DNA from: Bacteroidetes bacterium CG2_30_33_31
GTDB taxonomy: Bacteria; Bacteroidota; Bacteroidia; Bacteroidales; UBA1556
Assembly: GCA_001872625.1 (NCBI GenBank)
Contig: MNXP01000038.1
Span: 1-55,769, forward strand
Direction: 5' to 3'
Length of the DNA stretch: 55,769 nt
Shown here in pieces: positions 36,226 to 44,475 of this stretch (positions within the stretch are counted from its first letter, which is position 1; the number at the start of each line of letters is the position of its first letter). The notes below the pieces were generated by a model, which was not told where the DNA came from, did not search any database, and saw nothing but the letters and a program-made list of their open reading frames with translations. The translations under genes were made by a program, and so were the position numbers.

Positions 36226-36657
36226 TTATTTTGCTTCAACTTTAGCTTCGCTGAGCATAAAAGTAACGGCATCATTTACATTTTGATCTGTCAAAGATGC
36301 ATTTCCACCTTTTGCAGGCATCATACCATTAGCTCCTTGAAAACCTTCAATTGAATGTTGGTAAATAACTGCAAGACCTTGAGCTGCGATTGCATCCCAT
36401 TTTGCTTTATCATCCAATTTTGTTGCACCAGCAGCACCACTTGCATGACAAGCCATACATGCTTGGTTGTAAATATCTTTCCCTGCAACTGCATCACCCA
36501 AAACTGCTGCTGGAGCTTCTACAACTGCTGCTGTTGTGTCTGCAACAACTGCTGTTGAATCTACTGCATTTTCGTCGGTACTGGCTGAACCACCACAAGA
36601 AGTGATTAATAATGAAGACGTAGCAAAAATTGCTAAAAACATAAATACTCTTTTCAT
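36226..36657 (-). CDS. cytochrome c lipoprotein with Thr/Ala/Val linker
   Basis: 143 aa. Lipoprotein signal ending SLLITSCGGS, then a low-complexity linker (VDSTAVVADTTAAVVEAPAA) like that of the two small lipoproteins next to it, then a class I cytochrome c domain of the c5/c555 type. Heme-binding CMACH lies near 67-71; the distal Met is probably in NGMMPAKGG near 113. Predicted periplasmic electron carrier tethered to a membrane by the linker. Same strand as the two small lipoproteins but separated by 234 bp. Confidence 0.88.
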   Translation of the reverse strand: MKRVFMFLAIFATSSLLITSCGGSASTDENAVDSTAVVADTTAAVVEAPAAVLGDAVAGKDIYNQACMACHASGAAGATKLDDKAKWDAIAAQGLAVIYQHSIEGFQGANGMMPAKGGNASLTDQNVNDAVTFMLSEAKVEAK

Positions 36658-36967
36658 AATTTTAATGTTTTAATATTTTGTAATAAATTAGGATTACAAA
36701 TGTAAAATATAAAGTATCAATTTTAACATTTTTTTTGATTTATTTTATTTCTGTCATGTTACACATTTTTTTAAATAATTGGAGAATTTAAATTAAAAAA
36801 AGCTAAAACTATATATCGCTGATATTAAACACTATAAAAGATATATTTTATTAAAAATGTTTTATAATAATTTTTTTAATCCTTGGCTTTTTATCTCTAA
36901 AATGGTTTTATAAAATATATTTTATTCAATTTCAGTTGCTTTTGTACCTTTGCCATTTGTATAAACA
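36658..36967. other. AT-rich intergenic region between divergent genes
   Basis: 310 bp between the cytochrome c gene (-) and the YgbA-like gene (+). It holds the minus-strand -7 box at 36697 and, on the plus strand, TACCTTTG at 36945-36952 only 15 bp before the YgbA-like start, which would give a nearly leaderless transcript. No ORF. Confidence 0.4.
36697..36704 (-). promoter_or_regulatory. possible -7 element for the cytochrome c gene
   Basis: TACATTTG on the minus strand matches TAnnTTTG, 39 bp upstream of the start at 36657. No clear TTTG at -33 is seen, so confidence is low. Confidence 0.35.
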
Positions 36968-37345
36968 ATGTCAATGAATACTCAAAAGGGTCAAATATTA
37001 AGAGAAAAAGCTACAATTTTAAAAATGATTCAACTTTATTGCGAGGCTCATCATTCCGGAATCCATGGTAAACTATGTTCAGATTGTGAGCAATTATATT
37101 TTTATGCTAATGCTCGAATAAATAATTGCATTTACGGTGAAGAAAAACCAACATGTCAAAATTGCATCATACATTGCTATTCTGCAAATAATAGAGAAAA
37201 GATAAAAATTGTGATGCGTTATTCTGGTCCACGTATGATTTATAAATTTCCTATTTTAGCAATCAATCATATTATTAATAAAGCCGCTGACAAAAAGAAA
37301 ATTCCCAAGATTGAGGCTGCAAGAATTAAAAAAATGAAAAAATGA
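36968..37345 (+). CDS. nitrous oxide-stimulated promoter family protein (YgbA-like)
   Basis: 125 aa. Conserved Cys/His pattern of the family: YCEAHH near 27, LCSDCEQL, the pair in KPTCQNCIIHCY, and IVMRYSGPRMIYK. The cysteine set suggests metal or Fe-S binding. YgbA in Enterobacteria belongs to the nitric-oxide-responsive regulon, and its biochemical role is not settled. It overlaps the downstream Nudix gene by 4 nt (ATGA). Confidence 0.87.
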   Translation: MSMNTQKGQILREKATILKMIQLYCEAHHSGIHGKLCSDCEQLYFYANARINNCIYGEEKPTCQNCIIHCYSANNREKIKIVMRYSGPRMIYKFPILAINHIINKAADKKKIPKIEAARIKKMKK

Positions 37346-37971
37346 CAATAACTATTGAGGAAATAAAAGTTAAATTGCTCAAAGAATTACCTGGCCATAA
37401 AGCGCACAAAATTTTATCTCCCCCTTATAGGGATGAGGAAATAAAAAAAAGAATTGATGCATCGGACATACCAAGAAATAGTTCTGTACTTTTACTTCTT
37501 TATCAAAAAAATGGAAGTCTTAATATTCCTTTTATCAAAAGATCAGTTTATGAAGGGGTTCACAGTGGACAAATTTCACTTCCAGGAGGAAAGCACGAAA
37601 ATTTTGATGTAGATTTCAAAGCTACTGCTTTAAGAGAAGCAAATGAAGAAATAGGAATTATTTCAGCTGATGTGCAAATTTTAGGTCAAATTTCCGATTT
37701 ATATATACCACCAAGCAATTTCCGAGTGAAGGTTTTTGTAGGTTATCTTCCATACCAACCAATGTTAATCCCGGATAAGAAAGAAGTTCAAAAAATTATT
37801 GAGATACCTTTGGTTGATATTTTCAAAGATGATATAATAAAGTCGAAGGTTTTTTACGTTTCTTCTTATGGGATTGAAAGAAAATCCCCATATTTCGATC
37901 TCTGTGGAGTCGAAATATGGGGTGCTACAGCAATGATTATCAGCGAATTTAGAGAAATTATTCTACAATAA
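37342..37971 (+). CDS. Nudix hydrolase, CoA pyrophosphatase type (NudL-like)
   Basis: 209 aa. The Nudix box is GGKHENFDVDFKATALREANEEIG (G-x5-E-x7-RE-x2-EE-x-G), preceded by the CoA-diphosphatase phrase VHSGQISLPGG. CoA-type Nudix enzymes split CoA or oxidised CoA to 4'-phosphopantetheine and 3',5'-ADP; the substrate here is predicted from the motif. It is coupled to the YgbA-like gene by overlap, and its last 14 nt overlap convergently with the OsmC gene. Confidence 0.88.
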   Translation: MTITIEEIKVKLLKELPGHKAHKILSPPYRDEEIKKRIDASDIPRNSSVLLLLYQKNGSLNIPFIKRSVYEGVHSGQISLPGGKHENFDVDFKATALREANEEIGIISADVQILGQISDLYIPPSNFRVKVFVGYLPYQPMLIPDKKEVQKIIEIPLVDIFKDDIIKSKVFYVSSYGIERKSPYFDLCGVEIWGATAMIISEFREIILQ

Positions 37972-38377
37972 TTATTTTATAATCCACTTTAGCTCCTTTC
38001 TGAAGCAAAGCTGAAACTCCGCAATATCTTTCTTGCGATAAGTTTACTGCTTTTTCTAATTTGTCCATGGGCAAATCTTTCCCTTTGAATGTGTAAACTA
38101 CGGTGATGATATGATAATATTTTGGATGTTCCTCAGTAAGTTCGCCCTCCACTGTAATTTTTACTGATTCATAATCAACATGCATCTTGGTAAGTATCGA
38201 AACCACATCCATTCCTGTGCAGCCACCTAAAGCTGCCAACATCAGTGGTTTGGGGCGAGGGCCTCTATCTTCACCTCCCACAGACTCTTCTGCATCAATC
38301 ATAAAATGATGTCCATTTACTTCCACATCAAAAGCCATTTTATCTTGCCAATTGACTTCTACTTTATTACTTGCCAT
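37958..38377 (-). CDS. OsmC family protein
   Basis: 139 aa from the ATG at 38377 (MASNKVEVNWQDK); an upstream start at 38425 would add 16 residues with no family match. The two reactive cysteines of OsmC/Ohr are in ALGGCTGMDVVS and ERYCGVSALL. OsmC proteins reduce organic hydroperoxides using dithiol donors, though many members lack a tested function. Convergent with the Nudix gene, tails overlapping by 14 nt. Confidence 0.9.
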   Translation of the reverse strand: MASNKVEVNWQDKMAFDVEVNGHHFMIDAEESVGGEDRGPRPKPLMLAALGGCTGMDVVSILTKMHVDYESVKITVEGELTEEHPKYYHIITVVYTFKGKDLPMDKLEKAVNLSQERYCGVSALLQKGAKVDYKIIIVE

Positions 38378-38531
38378 ATTTTCAAAATTGTTATTAATAA
38401 AAAAAATTGATGAGCAAAGATACACTAATTAAAAATTATCATAAATAATTTAACTCAACCTTTGCTTACTTGATATATTCACTTGAAAAGATTGGGGAAA
38501 AAATACAAGCACGTAATTCAATTTTAATCAT

Positions 38532-38539
38532 TAATTTTG
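38532..38539 (+). promoter_or_regulatory. possible -7 element for the sialidase-like gene
   Basis: TAATTTTG matches TAnnTTTG and lies 58 bp before the start at 38598. A -33 partner is not obvious. Confidence 0.3.
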
Positions 38540-38597
38540 CAAATAAGTACAATTATTGGGGTCTGTTATTATTCTTTTGAAAATTTAAATCTTTAAA

Positions 38598-40172
38598 ATG
38601 AAACTCTCACATTTATTGTTTATTGGATTATTCAGCATTTTAAATATCAACTTATTCTCTCAATATGAGAATGTTATGATAAATAATACTAACAATCCTG
38701 AAGAGCCATCAATTTTTATAAATCCAAAAAATCCTGCTTTTGTAATGGCTGGAGCCAATATAAATGCCATTTACATTTCACAAGATAGTGGGCACACATG
38801 GCAGGCCATTTCAATGATATCGCAATCGGGAGTTTGGGGCGACCCATGTTTAATAGCTGATACAGCTGGGGATTTTTATTTTATTCATCTTGCCAACCCT
38901 CCTGCTCAACAAGGAAATTGGATAGACAGAATAGTCTGTCAAAAATATGATATATCGCAATCGAACTGGACTTACGATACTTATATGGGTTTAAATGGTT
39001 CAAAAGCGCAAGATAAAGCATGGATAGCTGTTGACCCACAAACAAATAATCTTTATGTAACATGGACTGAGTTCGACTACTACGGTTCAAATTTATCAAC
39101 CGACAGTTCAAATATTATGTTTTCACGCTCCCTCGATGCTGGTGCAAGTTGGAGTCAGGCAAAAAGGATTAATAAAAAGGCTGGAGACTGCATCGACAGC
39201 GATAACACAGTAGAAGGAGCTGTGCCAGCAGTGGGACCAAACGGTGAGATTTATGTTGCTTGGGCTGGCCCTGATGGATTAGTTTTCGATAGAAGCCTCG
39301 ATAGTGGAAATACTTGGTTGCAAAATGATATTGTAATAAATCCTATTCCTGGAGGTTGGGATTATGAAATTTCTGGAATATCACGTGCTAATGGATTACC
39401 CATAACTCTTTGCGATATAAGTAGTGGCGCAAATAATGGAACTATTTATATAAACTGGAGTGATCAAAGTAATGGTATTAATAATACAGATATTTGGATG
39501 GTAAAATCTACTGATGGGGGCAATACGTGGAGTTCACCAAAAATAATAAATGATGATTCCAGTAATAGACAACAATTCTTTACTTGGATGACTATAGATC
39601 AAAAAACAGGTAATTTATATTGTGTTTTTTACGATCGACGCAATTATTCCGACAACCGAACAGATGTTTTTTTGGCAATTTCAAAAGATGGGGGTCAAAG
39701 CTTTGAAAATCATAAAATTAGTAAAAGCCCATTTGTTCCTAATAACAATATTTTCTTTGGTGATTATACCAATATTTCCGTTTACAACGGCATGGTACGC
39801 CCTATCTGGGCTCGATTAAATAATGATTCTCTTTCGGTTTGGACAGCAATAATAAATATAGATTCCACCAACACTTTTATAGATTTTCCTTCAAATGAAA
39901 GCTCAAATATAGAAGCTTCAAACTTCCCAAATCCAACATCAGACAAAATCAGTTTTTCTTATAAGATAAAGAGGGATGCTATTATCTCAATTGAAATAAT
40001 TGACAATAATGGGAAAAAGATTAGCACAATATTAAATGGGGTGAAAAAATTGTCTGGCATGTATATCGAGCATTTCGATGTTAAAAGTGAAGATCTTGGT
40101 GCAGGCGTTTATTATTTTGTGCTTCATTGCCAAAATGAAAAAGACATTTTGAAAAAATTTATTGTCAATTAA
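38598..40172 (+). CDS. exported sialidase-like (Asp-box) protein with T9SS tail
   Basis: 524 aa. Signal peptide (1-21), then a six-bladed propeller of the sialidase/BNR kind with Asp-boxes SQDSGHTW, SLDAGASW, SLDSGNTW, STDGGNTW and SKDGGQSF. The C-terminal ~85 residues are a type A sorting domain (ASNFPNPTSDKISFSYKI, ISIEIIDNNGKKIS, LGAGVYYFVL, ILKKFIVN). I do not see the Arg triad of true sialidases, so it may be a glycan-binding or other propeller enzyme. Predicted to be secreted by the type IX system. Confidence 0.82.
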   Translation: MKLSHLLFIGLFSILNINLFSQYENVMINNTNNPEEPSIFINPKNPAFVMAGANINAIYISQDSGHTWQAISMISQSGVWGDPCLIADTAGDFYFIHLANPPAQQGNWIDRIVCQKYDISQSNWTYDTYMGLNGSKAQDKAWIAVDPQTNNLYVTWTEFDYYGSNLSTDSSNIMFSRSLDAGASWSQAKRINKKAGDCIDSDNTVEGAVPAVGPNGEIYVAWAGPDGLVFDRSLDSGNTWLQNDIVINPIPGGWDYEISGISRANGLPITLCDISSGANNGTIYINWSDQSNGINNTDIWMVKSTDGGNTWSSPKIINDDSSNRQQFFTWMTIDQKTGNLYCVFYDRRNYSDNRTDVFLAISKDGGQSFENHKISKSPFVPNNNIFFGDYTNISVYNGMVRPIWARLNNDSLSVWTAIINIDSTNTFIDFPSNESSNIEASNFPNPTSDKISFSYKIKRDAIISIEIIDNNGKKISTILNGVKKLSGMYIEHFDVKSEDLGAGVYYFVLHCQNEKDILKKFIVN

Positions 40173-40475
40173 TAAGAAACATTGTTATACTTTAAAAGAT
40201 TGCAAATCTGAAAGAAATATAGAGAGGCGGAGAATCTTAAACTCAGTATTAAAGTTTTAGCTGTCAACAAGGGAAATCAAATTATAATTCAGGAAATTAC
40301 TGAATGCCCTAAAATTGTAAATTAACATACACTGAACTAAACACTATGTCTATGACATAGTGAATATTTTATTAAATATCTCATTATAAACACTTTGTAG
40401 ATGCATATTAAAATTTAATATAAAAACCTAATAGGCTTTAACATCTTTTTTTTCTTAATAATTTTTCAGATTTTT
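40173..40475. other. intergenic region between convergent genes
   Basis: 303 bp. It contains the perfect hairpin at 40342-40362 and a short stretch at about 40222-40325 that reads as ENLKLSIKVLAVNKGNQIII and stops, which may be the 3' end of a lost gene. Nothing else is supportable. Confidence 0.35.
40342..40362. repeat. 9-bp perfect hairpin, possible terminator
   Basis: CACTATGTC-TAT-GACATAGTG, a 9-bp stem with a 3-base loop. The following bases (GAATATTTTATT) form only a weak U-tract. It may end transcription from the sialidase-like gene 170 bp upstream or act as an operator-like palindrome. Confidence 0.5.
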
Positions 40476-41189
40476 TTAAACTCCTGTTGGGCTGGCAATG
40501 GCAGCAACACTTATTTTTATTCCAGGTATTTGAGCCATTATTAATGCGCAAGCTTCAATTGTTGAGCCTGTAGTTATCACGTCATCCACCAACAAAATAT
40601 GTTTGCCTTCAAGTTTCTCTGGATTCTTAAGTTCGAAAATCGAATTTACATTTTCCCATCTTTCAAATCGCGACTTCTTAGTTTGAGTAGAAGTATGCAC
40701 TTTTCTGATAAGATTTCTTGATTCAAGTTTAGCATTCATGTTTTGTGAAAGCCCAAATGCAAATCTTTCGCTTTGGTTGAAGCCTCGCAATCTTTCTTTT
40801 TTGTAGTGAAGTGGAACTGGAATAATTAAGTCAACACTCGCAAAATCAGGACTTAGCATAAGCTCTGCTCCATAATCTTTGCCGATTTTTGTTCCAATGT
40901 CGCTATAACCTTTGTATTTAAAATTGTGTAAAAGACTTTGCACATTTCCATGTTTTTTGTAGAAATACCTAACTGCCGCTGAATAAATTTCTACTCGACC
41001 ATCGAAGAGTTTTAACACTGGGTTTTGCTGCCACAAATGATAATTTGTCTTAGGAAGATTTAGCGAGCAATAAGTACAAAGAATATCTTCATGTTTAATT
41101 AGCAATTTACCACAAGCATGACACACTCGAGGATAAAAAAGCTCCTCGATAAATCGCAATTCCTGCCATAAATTCTTAATCAGCTTCAT
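40476..41189 (-). CDS. ComF family phosphoribosyltransferase-like protein
   Basis: 237 aa from the ATG at 41189 (MKLIKNLWQELRF), or 242 aa from 41204. An N-terminal zinc finger of four cysteines (CHACGKLL...CTYCSLNLP) is followed by a PRTase fold with the PRPP-binding motif HILLVDDVITTGST near 206. LKLFDGRVEIYSAAVRY and PVPLHYKKERLRGFNQSE are typical of ComF. ComF is needed for DNA uptake in competent bacteria, with an unknown enzymatic role. The MerR-type gene lies just upstream on the same strand. Confidence 0.9.
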   Translation of the reverse strand: MKLIKNLWQELRFIEELFYPRVCHACGKLLIKHEDILCTYCSLNLPKTNYHLWQQNPVLKLFDGRVEIYSAAVRYFYKKHGNVQSLLHNFKYKGYSDIGTKIGKDYGAELMLSPDFASVDLIIPVPLHYKKERLRGFNQSERFAFGLSQNMNAKLESRNLIRKVHTSTQTKKSRFERWENVNSIFELKNPEKLEGKHILLVDDVITTGSTIEACALIMAQIPGIKISVAAIASPTGV

Positions 41190-41223
41190 TATTATTAAGT
41201 CCAATCATCAATAGAACTGACTA

Positions 41224-41562
41224 TTACAACTCATTTTTCAATTCTAAAAGAAAGCTTTTGACCTTTTCCAGAGAATTTACAATTTCAATTTTTTTTGTAG
41301 TATCATCAATTTTTTCAGATTTCAGCATTTCTTTGGCTCCCTGAAGTGTATAGCCTCTCTCCTTCACAAGATTGTAAATTATGTAAAGATTATCCAAATC
41401 TTTTTGAGTAAAAAGACGATTGCCTTTCTTGTTTTTTCTGGGTTTTAAAATATCAAATTCTTTTTCCCAAAATCTTACTAATGAAGTGTTAACATTAAAA
41501 AGTTCAGCAACTTCTCCAATGGCATAATATACTTTTTCTGTTGTTGGTTTCTTATAAGGCAT
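41224..41562 (-). CDS. MerR-family transcriptional regulator (short)
   Basis: 112 aa. N-terminal MerR winged helix: VYYAIGEVAELFNVNTSLVRFWEKEFDILKPRKNKKGNRLFTQKDLDNLYII, then a coiled coil to the end. There is no effector domain or metal-binding Cys, so this resembles the short MerR proteins near comF or in Bacteroidota housekeeping loci. It is in line with comF (20-35 bp) and downstream of the EEP gene (17 bp). Confidence 0.85.
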   Translation of the reverse strand: MPYKKPTTEKVYYAIGEVAELFNVNTSLVRFWEKEFDILKPRKNKKGNRLFTQKDLDNLYIIYNLVKERGYTLQGAKEMLKSEKIDDTTKKIEIVNSLEKVKSFLLELKNEL

Positions 41563-41579
41563 GTTTTAAAATTTTGTTT

Positions 41580-42662
41580 TTATTCAGTTATTTTCAATTT
41601 CAAGTCCAAATAAATTGGAAGATGATCGCTAAATCCTCCATTATATTTCATTCCTACGAAAGTACGAAAAGGAATCATGACGCCATTATCATTTTTTTCA
41701 AGAAGAAAAGAAGGTTTAAAAATATGCGCTTCATTATTTTTCAAGTGCAATCCTTCACAGCTGCCAATCAGTGAAGAGGAAACAATTGCATGGTCTAATA
41801 CCGACCATTTTCCACCTGTTTCGCCTACAAAATAATGTGTGCCTTCGCCCTTATTTTCAAAGGGAATCATCAAATCTATCAAACCATTTTTCAAATAATT
41901 ATCTGTCGAACTTACTTCAAGGCCTTTTTGCAAACTTTTGTTGGAAGGAGTATCGTTTAAATCTCCCATTATCAGTATTTTGCTGCATGGATTTATTGAA
42001 ATAATTGAGTCGCTTAGATGTTTTAGCTTTTTTGCTACAAACAATCTTTTTTCTTCAGTTTGAAATTCGCCACCCCAGCGTGAAGGCCAGTGGTTAATGA
42101 AAATATTTAAAGTATCGCTATAAAGTACCAGCACTTTAACAAATAATATATCCCTTGTTCGCGTGGCTGTATCGAAGGGAAAGCTTACATTTATTGCCCT
42201 TTCACTTATGAGTTCAACTTTTTCGGGCTGAAATAAAAATGCGATATCGATACCTCTTCTATCGGGCGATTCGTGATGAACAATTCTATAATTGCTATTT
42301 TTTATATTGGTATTATTTATAAGATTTAGCAGCACATGTTTATTTTCTATTTCAACCAGGCCAATCATTTCCACGGCTTCCCATCCCCCAATGGCACTAA
42401 TAACTTTTGAAATATTTTTCTGCTTTTCCCAATATTTTCTCATATCCCAATGATATAATCCATCAGCGGTGAAGCTTTTGTCGTCTTTCAAACTATCGTG
42501 TTCGATATCGAAAAGATTTTCGCAGTTGTAGAAAGCTATTCTCACACCTTGATTTCCTCGCGGTCTATCGTCGAAACCGGAAAAAAGAGCATTTGTGTCG
42601 GTGCTTTGCCCAATGGTACAAAGTGGAAGTAAAAACGAAATTAATTGAAATAATAACTTCAT
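41580..42662 (-). CDS. exported endonuclease/exonuclease/phosphatase family protein
   Basis: 360 aa from the ATG at 42662, which starts a signal peptide (MKLLFQLISFLLPLCTIGQ); the frame extends to 42734 but that overlaps the upstream T9SS gene. The DNase I-like fold shows RIAFYNCENLFD (Asn, metal site), VEIENKHVL (catalytic Glu), FINHWPSRWGG, ILIMGDLNDTPSN and FSDHLPIYLDL (final His). Probably a secreted nuclease or phosphodiesterase. It follows the T9SS gene with 1 nt between. Confidence 0.9.
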   Translation of the reverse strand: MKLLFQLISFLLPLCTIGQSTDTNALFSGFDDRPRGNQGVRIAFYNCENLFDIEHDSLKDDKSFTADGLYHWDMRKYWEKQKNISKVISAIGGWEAVEMIGLVEIENKHVLLNLINNTNIKNSNYRIVHHESPDRRGIDIAFLFQPEKVELISERAINVSFPFDTATRTRDILFVKVLVLYSDTLNIFINHWPSRWGGEFQTEEKRLFVAKKLKHLSDSIISINPCSKILIMGDLNDTPSNKSLQKGLEVSSTDNYLKNGLIDLMIPFENKGEGTHYFVGETGGKWSVLDHAIVSSSLIGSCEGLHLKNNEAHIFKPSFLLEKNDNGVMIPFRTFVGMKYNGGFSDHLPIYLDLKLKITE

Positions 42663-42663
42663 C

Positions 42664-44076
42664 TTAATGTCGAATGCTAAATTTTCCTTGAGATAATTCT
42701 TGGTTATTTGAAATTTGATAGAAATATATTCCATTTACCAAATCGCTTACATCCAGATAATTGTCTGTAATATTTTCTGATTTAATAATCTTACCTTGAA
42801 CGTCGAAAACTTTTATTGAGCTGTTTTTTAAATTATTATCTAATTCAAAAAATATTTTTGAAGAAGCTGGATTTGGATAAACTTTCAAATTAGATTGCTG
42901 ATAATCTTCGGCTATTCCTAATGGTGCAAACTCAATATTCAATGAATCAATTATTAACACACTTCCTGCATGAACATTTGGTCTATTGTCATAAATATTT
43001 GATGAGGCGAAAGCTATTCCGAGGGTATCTATTCTTGGATATCCAAGGTATGTAAGGTGAATTTCAAAATATGTATAAGTTGAAGCGGCACCCAATTTTA
43101 AAATGCTATTGTCAAGATTTGAATAGTTAGCTTGATTGTTAAATCCAAACGCTCGCAATGCGACTAATGCGCTGTCGTTGCCAACGGGAGTATATTTGTA
43201 ATATCCGCTAACTTTGGAAGGATTTTGAGGGACGTAAATTCCGCCAGAAAAATCATCGGACATAATTCTACCATTAGTAACATGTGCAATAGTATCTTGA
43301 TTGTCATTAAATAATGTGGTAGTGATTTTTAATGCATAAGTTCCGCTGTAGGCATCAGTTGTTTTTACTGCATAAGCTGGTGGATATAATAACGAAATAA
43401 TATTAAATGAATTCCAATTATCGGCATCTTCGACAGATTTGTTTAACCAAGTTTCAAAATCGCCATGAGGCATCAAAGTATTTCCAAGTTTTACATCATC
43501 TACTATAATATAACTTCCATTTACAGGATTCTTACCAGGATTAGAGCTAAATAAAACAAAAAGCATGGAATCTGGTACTGCAGGATATGGCGCAAACCAT
43601 TGAACAGCAGTTGAATAATTTATATAACTGCTCGATGAAGCTTGAAAATTAGTTGAAGCCACTCCTATTATATTGCCACTATATTTGAACAAAGCCAGCA
43701 TTGTGGCAGTATCTCCAGCTAATAAATTAAATTTAGCCGAAAATTTGACAGAATCAACTCTTGTAGTATAAGGGATTCCACCAGAAAGTCCTCCCTGTCC
43801 AAGATTCCCATTAGTAAGAATAGCAAATATTGTATCCAAACCTACAATTTTTGTTTCCATTTTCGCTGCAAAATTTCCGTTATGGCTATCAGTTGATTTA
43901 GTAACATTTCCAGTTTGAGTTCTCATATAACTTTGAATATTTGAAGTTCCAAAGCCTTGCGGCTCTTGAAAAAAAGTGCTGGTAGTCCAATTTTCAAAGT
44001 TAGAATTTGGGATGTTTTGACCAAAAACTTCAGTTGCCATTAAGCAAATTAACAAGAGAGTAATGAGATTTTTCAT
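42664..44076 (-). CDS. exported T9SS cargo protein with two related domains
   Basis: 470 aa. Signal peptide (1-19, ending VFG), then two similar beta-sandwich units: PNSNFENWTTSTFFQEPQGF...SHNGNFAAKMET and PHGDFETWLNKSVEDADNWNSF...AYSGTYALKITT. They resemble the PCMD/carbohydrate-binding-like N-F-E-x-W fold of Bacteroidota surface proteins. The last ~80 residues are a type A sorting domain (NLKVYPNPASSKIFFEL, SIKVFDVQGKIIKS, DLVNGIYFYQIS, GKFSIRH). It sits one nucleotide before the EEP gene, which suggests a shared extracellular role in using DNA or phosphoesters. Confidence 0.82.
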   Translation of the reverse strand: MKNLITLLLICLMATEVFGQNIPNSNFENWTTSTFFQEPQGFGTSNIQSYMRTQTGNVTKSTDSHNGNFAAKMETKIVGLDTIFAILTNGNLGQGGLSGGIPYTTRVDSVKFSAKFNLLAGDTATMLALFKYSGNIIGVASTNFQASSSSYINYSTAVQWFAPYPAVPDSMLFVLFSSNPGKNPVNGSYIIVDDVKLGNTLMPHGDFETWLNKSVEDADNWNSFNIISLLYPPAYAVKTTDAYSGTYALKITTTLFNDNQDTIAHVTNGRIMSDDFSGGIYVPQNPSKVSGYYKYTPVGNDSALVALRAFGFNNQANYSNLDNSILKLGAASTYTYFEIHLTYLGYPRIDTLGIAFASSNIYDNRPNVHAGSVLIIDSLNIEFAPLGIAEDYQQSNLKVYPNPASSKIFFELDNNLKNSSIKVFDVQGKIIKSENITDNYLDVSDLVNGIYFYQISNNQELSQGKFSIRH

Positions 44077-44245
44077 ATTCGTAAGGTTTAATAAGTTAAT
44101 TATGCAAAGTTAATGCAAATCAACTTGAAAAATACATTAAAAATATAATAGCTAAAAACCATTATATCAACAGTATAAGCAATTTTATTTAGATTAAAAC
44201 AATAAATCTTAAAATAGCTTATAAGCGGCAAGAAGAAAATAAAAA

Positions 44246-44274
44246 TTTGAAAGTCCGAAATAATTGTATATTTG
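44246..44274 (+). promoter_or_regulatory. consensus Bacteroidota promoter for tRNA-Leu
   Basis: TTTG at 44246-44249 and TATATTTG at 44267-44274 with 17 bp between, a near-perfect match to the TTTG / TAnnTTTG consensus. It lies 28 bp before the tRNA. Confidence 0.8.
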
Positions 44275-44302
44275 CAGCCCTAAATTTACACAGAAGTTCA
44301 AT

Positions 44303-44384
44303 GCGGATGTGGCGTAATTGGTAGCCGCGCTAGACTTAGGATCTAGTGCCGAAAGGCGTGGGGGTTCGAGTCCCTTCATCCGTA
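44303..44384 (+). tRNA. tRNA-Leu (anticodon TAG)
   Basis: 82 nt. The acceptor stem GCGGATG (44303-44309) pairs with CATCCGT (44377-44383), with a G-T pair at the end, followed by discriminator A. The anticodon stem is CTAGA / TCTAG with loop CTTAGGA, so the anticodon is TAG (44337-44339). A type II variable arm (TGCCGAAAGGCG) and the T-loop GGTTCGAGTCC confirm leucine. The CCA end is not encoded. Confidence 0.96.
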
Positions 44385-44388
44385 CAAT

Positions 44389-44409
44389 GCACCCTTTAGG
44401 GTGCTTTTA
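44389..44409 (+). terminator. terminator directly after tRNA-Leu
   Basis: GCACCC-TTTA-GGGTGC stem-loop followed by TTTTATT, starting 4 nt after the tRNA. Confidence 0.8.
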
Positions 44410-44475
44410 TTGTTTTATTAATTTACACTTACCAAAATAATTTTAGGTAAAATTCATTGAATCAATATTTTACAA

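Noticed and set aside
36355..36605. Cys- and Leu-rich plus-strand frames opposite the cytochrome c gene
   Set aside because: Composition comes from the Ala/Thr-rich linker read in antisense; the minus-strand cytochrome is well supported.
40222..40325. Possible small gene ending VNKGNQIII...
   Set aside because: The frame has no start codon and is preceded closely by a stop; it may be a gene remnant but cannot be supported as a gene.
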